NCBI GenBank assembly: GCA_018817205.1
Contig: JAHIUE010000098.1
Coordinates: forward strand, 1 to 10,261
From: Patescibacteria group bacterium
Lineage (GTDB): Bacteria > Patescibacteriota > Microgenomatia > Daviesbacterales > UBA10151
Reading direction: 5' to 3'
DNA length: 10,261 nt
Part shown: positions 10,192-10,261 of the stretch, one piece after another
Layout of the letters: each line of letters opens with the position of its first letter
How positions within the stretch are numbered: position 1 is the stretch's first letter
Notes under the pieces: generated by a model
Told to the model about the DNA's origin: nothing
Database searches by the model: none
The model's input: the letters and a program-made list of their open reading frames with translations, nothing else
Translations under genes and position numbers: made by a program

Positions 10192-10261
10192 TTATTTATA
10201 CAGTTGGCTGTGGGTGCCAAGAAGTTCAAATATAATCGAACTTTTGCTTTCTGAATAAATA
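10192..10261 (-). CDS. C-terminal end of a probable RelE/YafQ-like toxin, cut by window edge
   Basis: The last 22 codons before a TAA at 10192-10194 read IYSESKSSIIFELLGTHSQL followed by YK. From memory, RelE/ParE-superfamily mRNA-cleaving toxins of the YafQ type commonly end with a beta-strand and a GTHSELY-like tail, in which the histidine is functionally important. Here it is the His in LLGTHSQLY. Only the tail is visible, so completeness, catalytic residues upstream, and the presence of a partner antitoxin cannot be judged; an antitoxin gene would be expected just beyond the right edge. An inverted repeat (10222-10227 with 10238-10243) lies within this coding stretch and is probably incidental. 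Confidence 0.5.
   Translation of the reverse strand, partial: IYSESKSSIIFELLGTHSQLYK

Noticed and set aside
10222..10243. AAGTTC/GAACTT inverted repeat as a terminator or operator
   Set aside because: It falls inside the toxin-like coding tail and has only a short T-run. It is a 6-base stem in AT-rich DNA, which can arise by chance.
10098..10259. A second open frame of about 53 codons on the minus strand from the right edge, ending near 10098 and containing a CxxC
   Set aside because: It overlaps the toxin-like tail in another frame, has no recognisable similarity, and its composition is that of AT-rich noncoding DNA. The GTHSQLY tail is a better explanation for the edge, though this frame is not excluded.

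Overview
This window most likely comes from a small-genome uncultured bacterium, probably of the Patescibacteria/CPR radiation (Microgenomates-like). The inference rests on a bacterial F-type ATP synthase operon and a sigma-70 factor next to an archaeal-type tyrosyl-tRNA synthetase. Further support comes from tightly packed or overlapping genes, several transcription units with almost no 5' leader, and short palindromic or tandem repeats tolerated inside essential genes. No taxonomic marker was searched, so the assignment is tentative.

Layout. Positions 1-966 (minus) hold a tyrosyl-tRNA synthetase cut off by the left edge. A short divergent intergenic region leads to an unrecognised 522-residue membrane protein (1023-2591, plus). 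Its end overlaps by 9 bases the end of a convergent sigma-70 family gene (2583-3701, minus). A 119-base divergent region with two back-to-back promoters separates the sigma gene from the ATP synthase operon. The operon runs atpB-atpE-atpF-atpH-atpA-atpG-atpD (3821-9473, plus; subunits a, c, b, delta, alpha, gamma, beta). A convergent unrecognised gene (9470-10060, minus) overlaps the end of atpD by 4 bases. At the right edge is the last part of a probable RelE/YafQ-like toxin gene (minus).

How the genes work together. a, c and b form the membrane Fo part; alpha, beta, gamma and delta form the F1 motor and stalk. The operon has neither atpI nor atpC (epsilon), because atpD is followed at once by an opposing gene. 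The c subunit lacks the polar residues of sodium-binding rings, so a proton-driven enzyme is predicted. Delta has a shortened N-terminal domain.

The most unusual signal is in alpha and beta. Each carries a different short repeat element in its coding sequence, and both elements fall in the corresponding loop of the homologous N-terminal beta-barrel (crown) domain. In beta it is an inverted pair of heptanucleotide arrays; in alpha it is a palindromic GC-richer element. A third palindromic element sits between atpB and atpE just before the c-subunit ribosome binding site. The sigma factor beside the operon is also unusual: its -35-reading helix is RpoD-like, but its -10 melting and recognition region carries substitutions.
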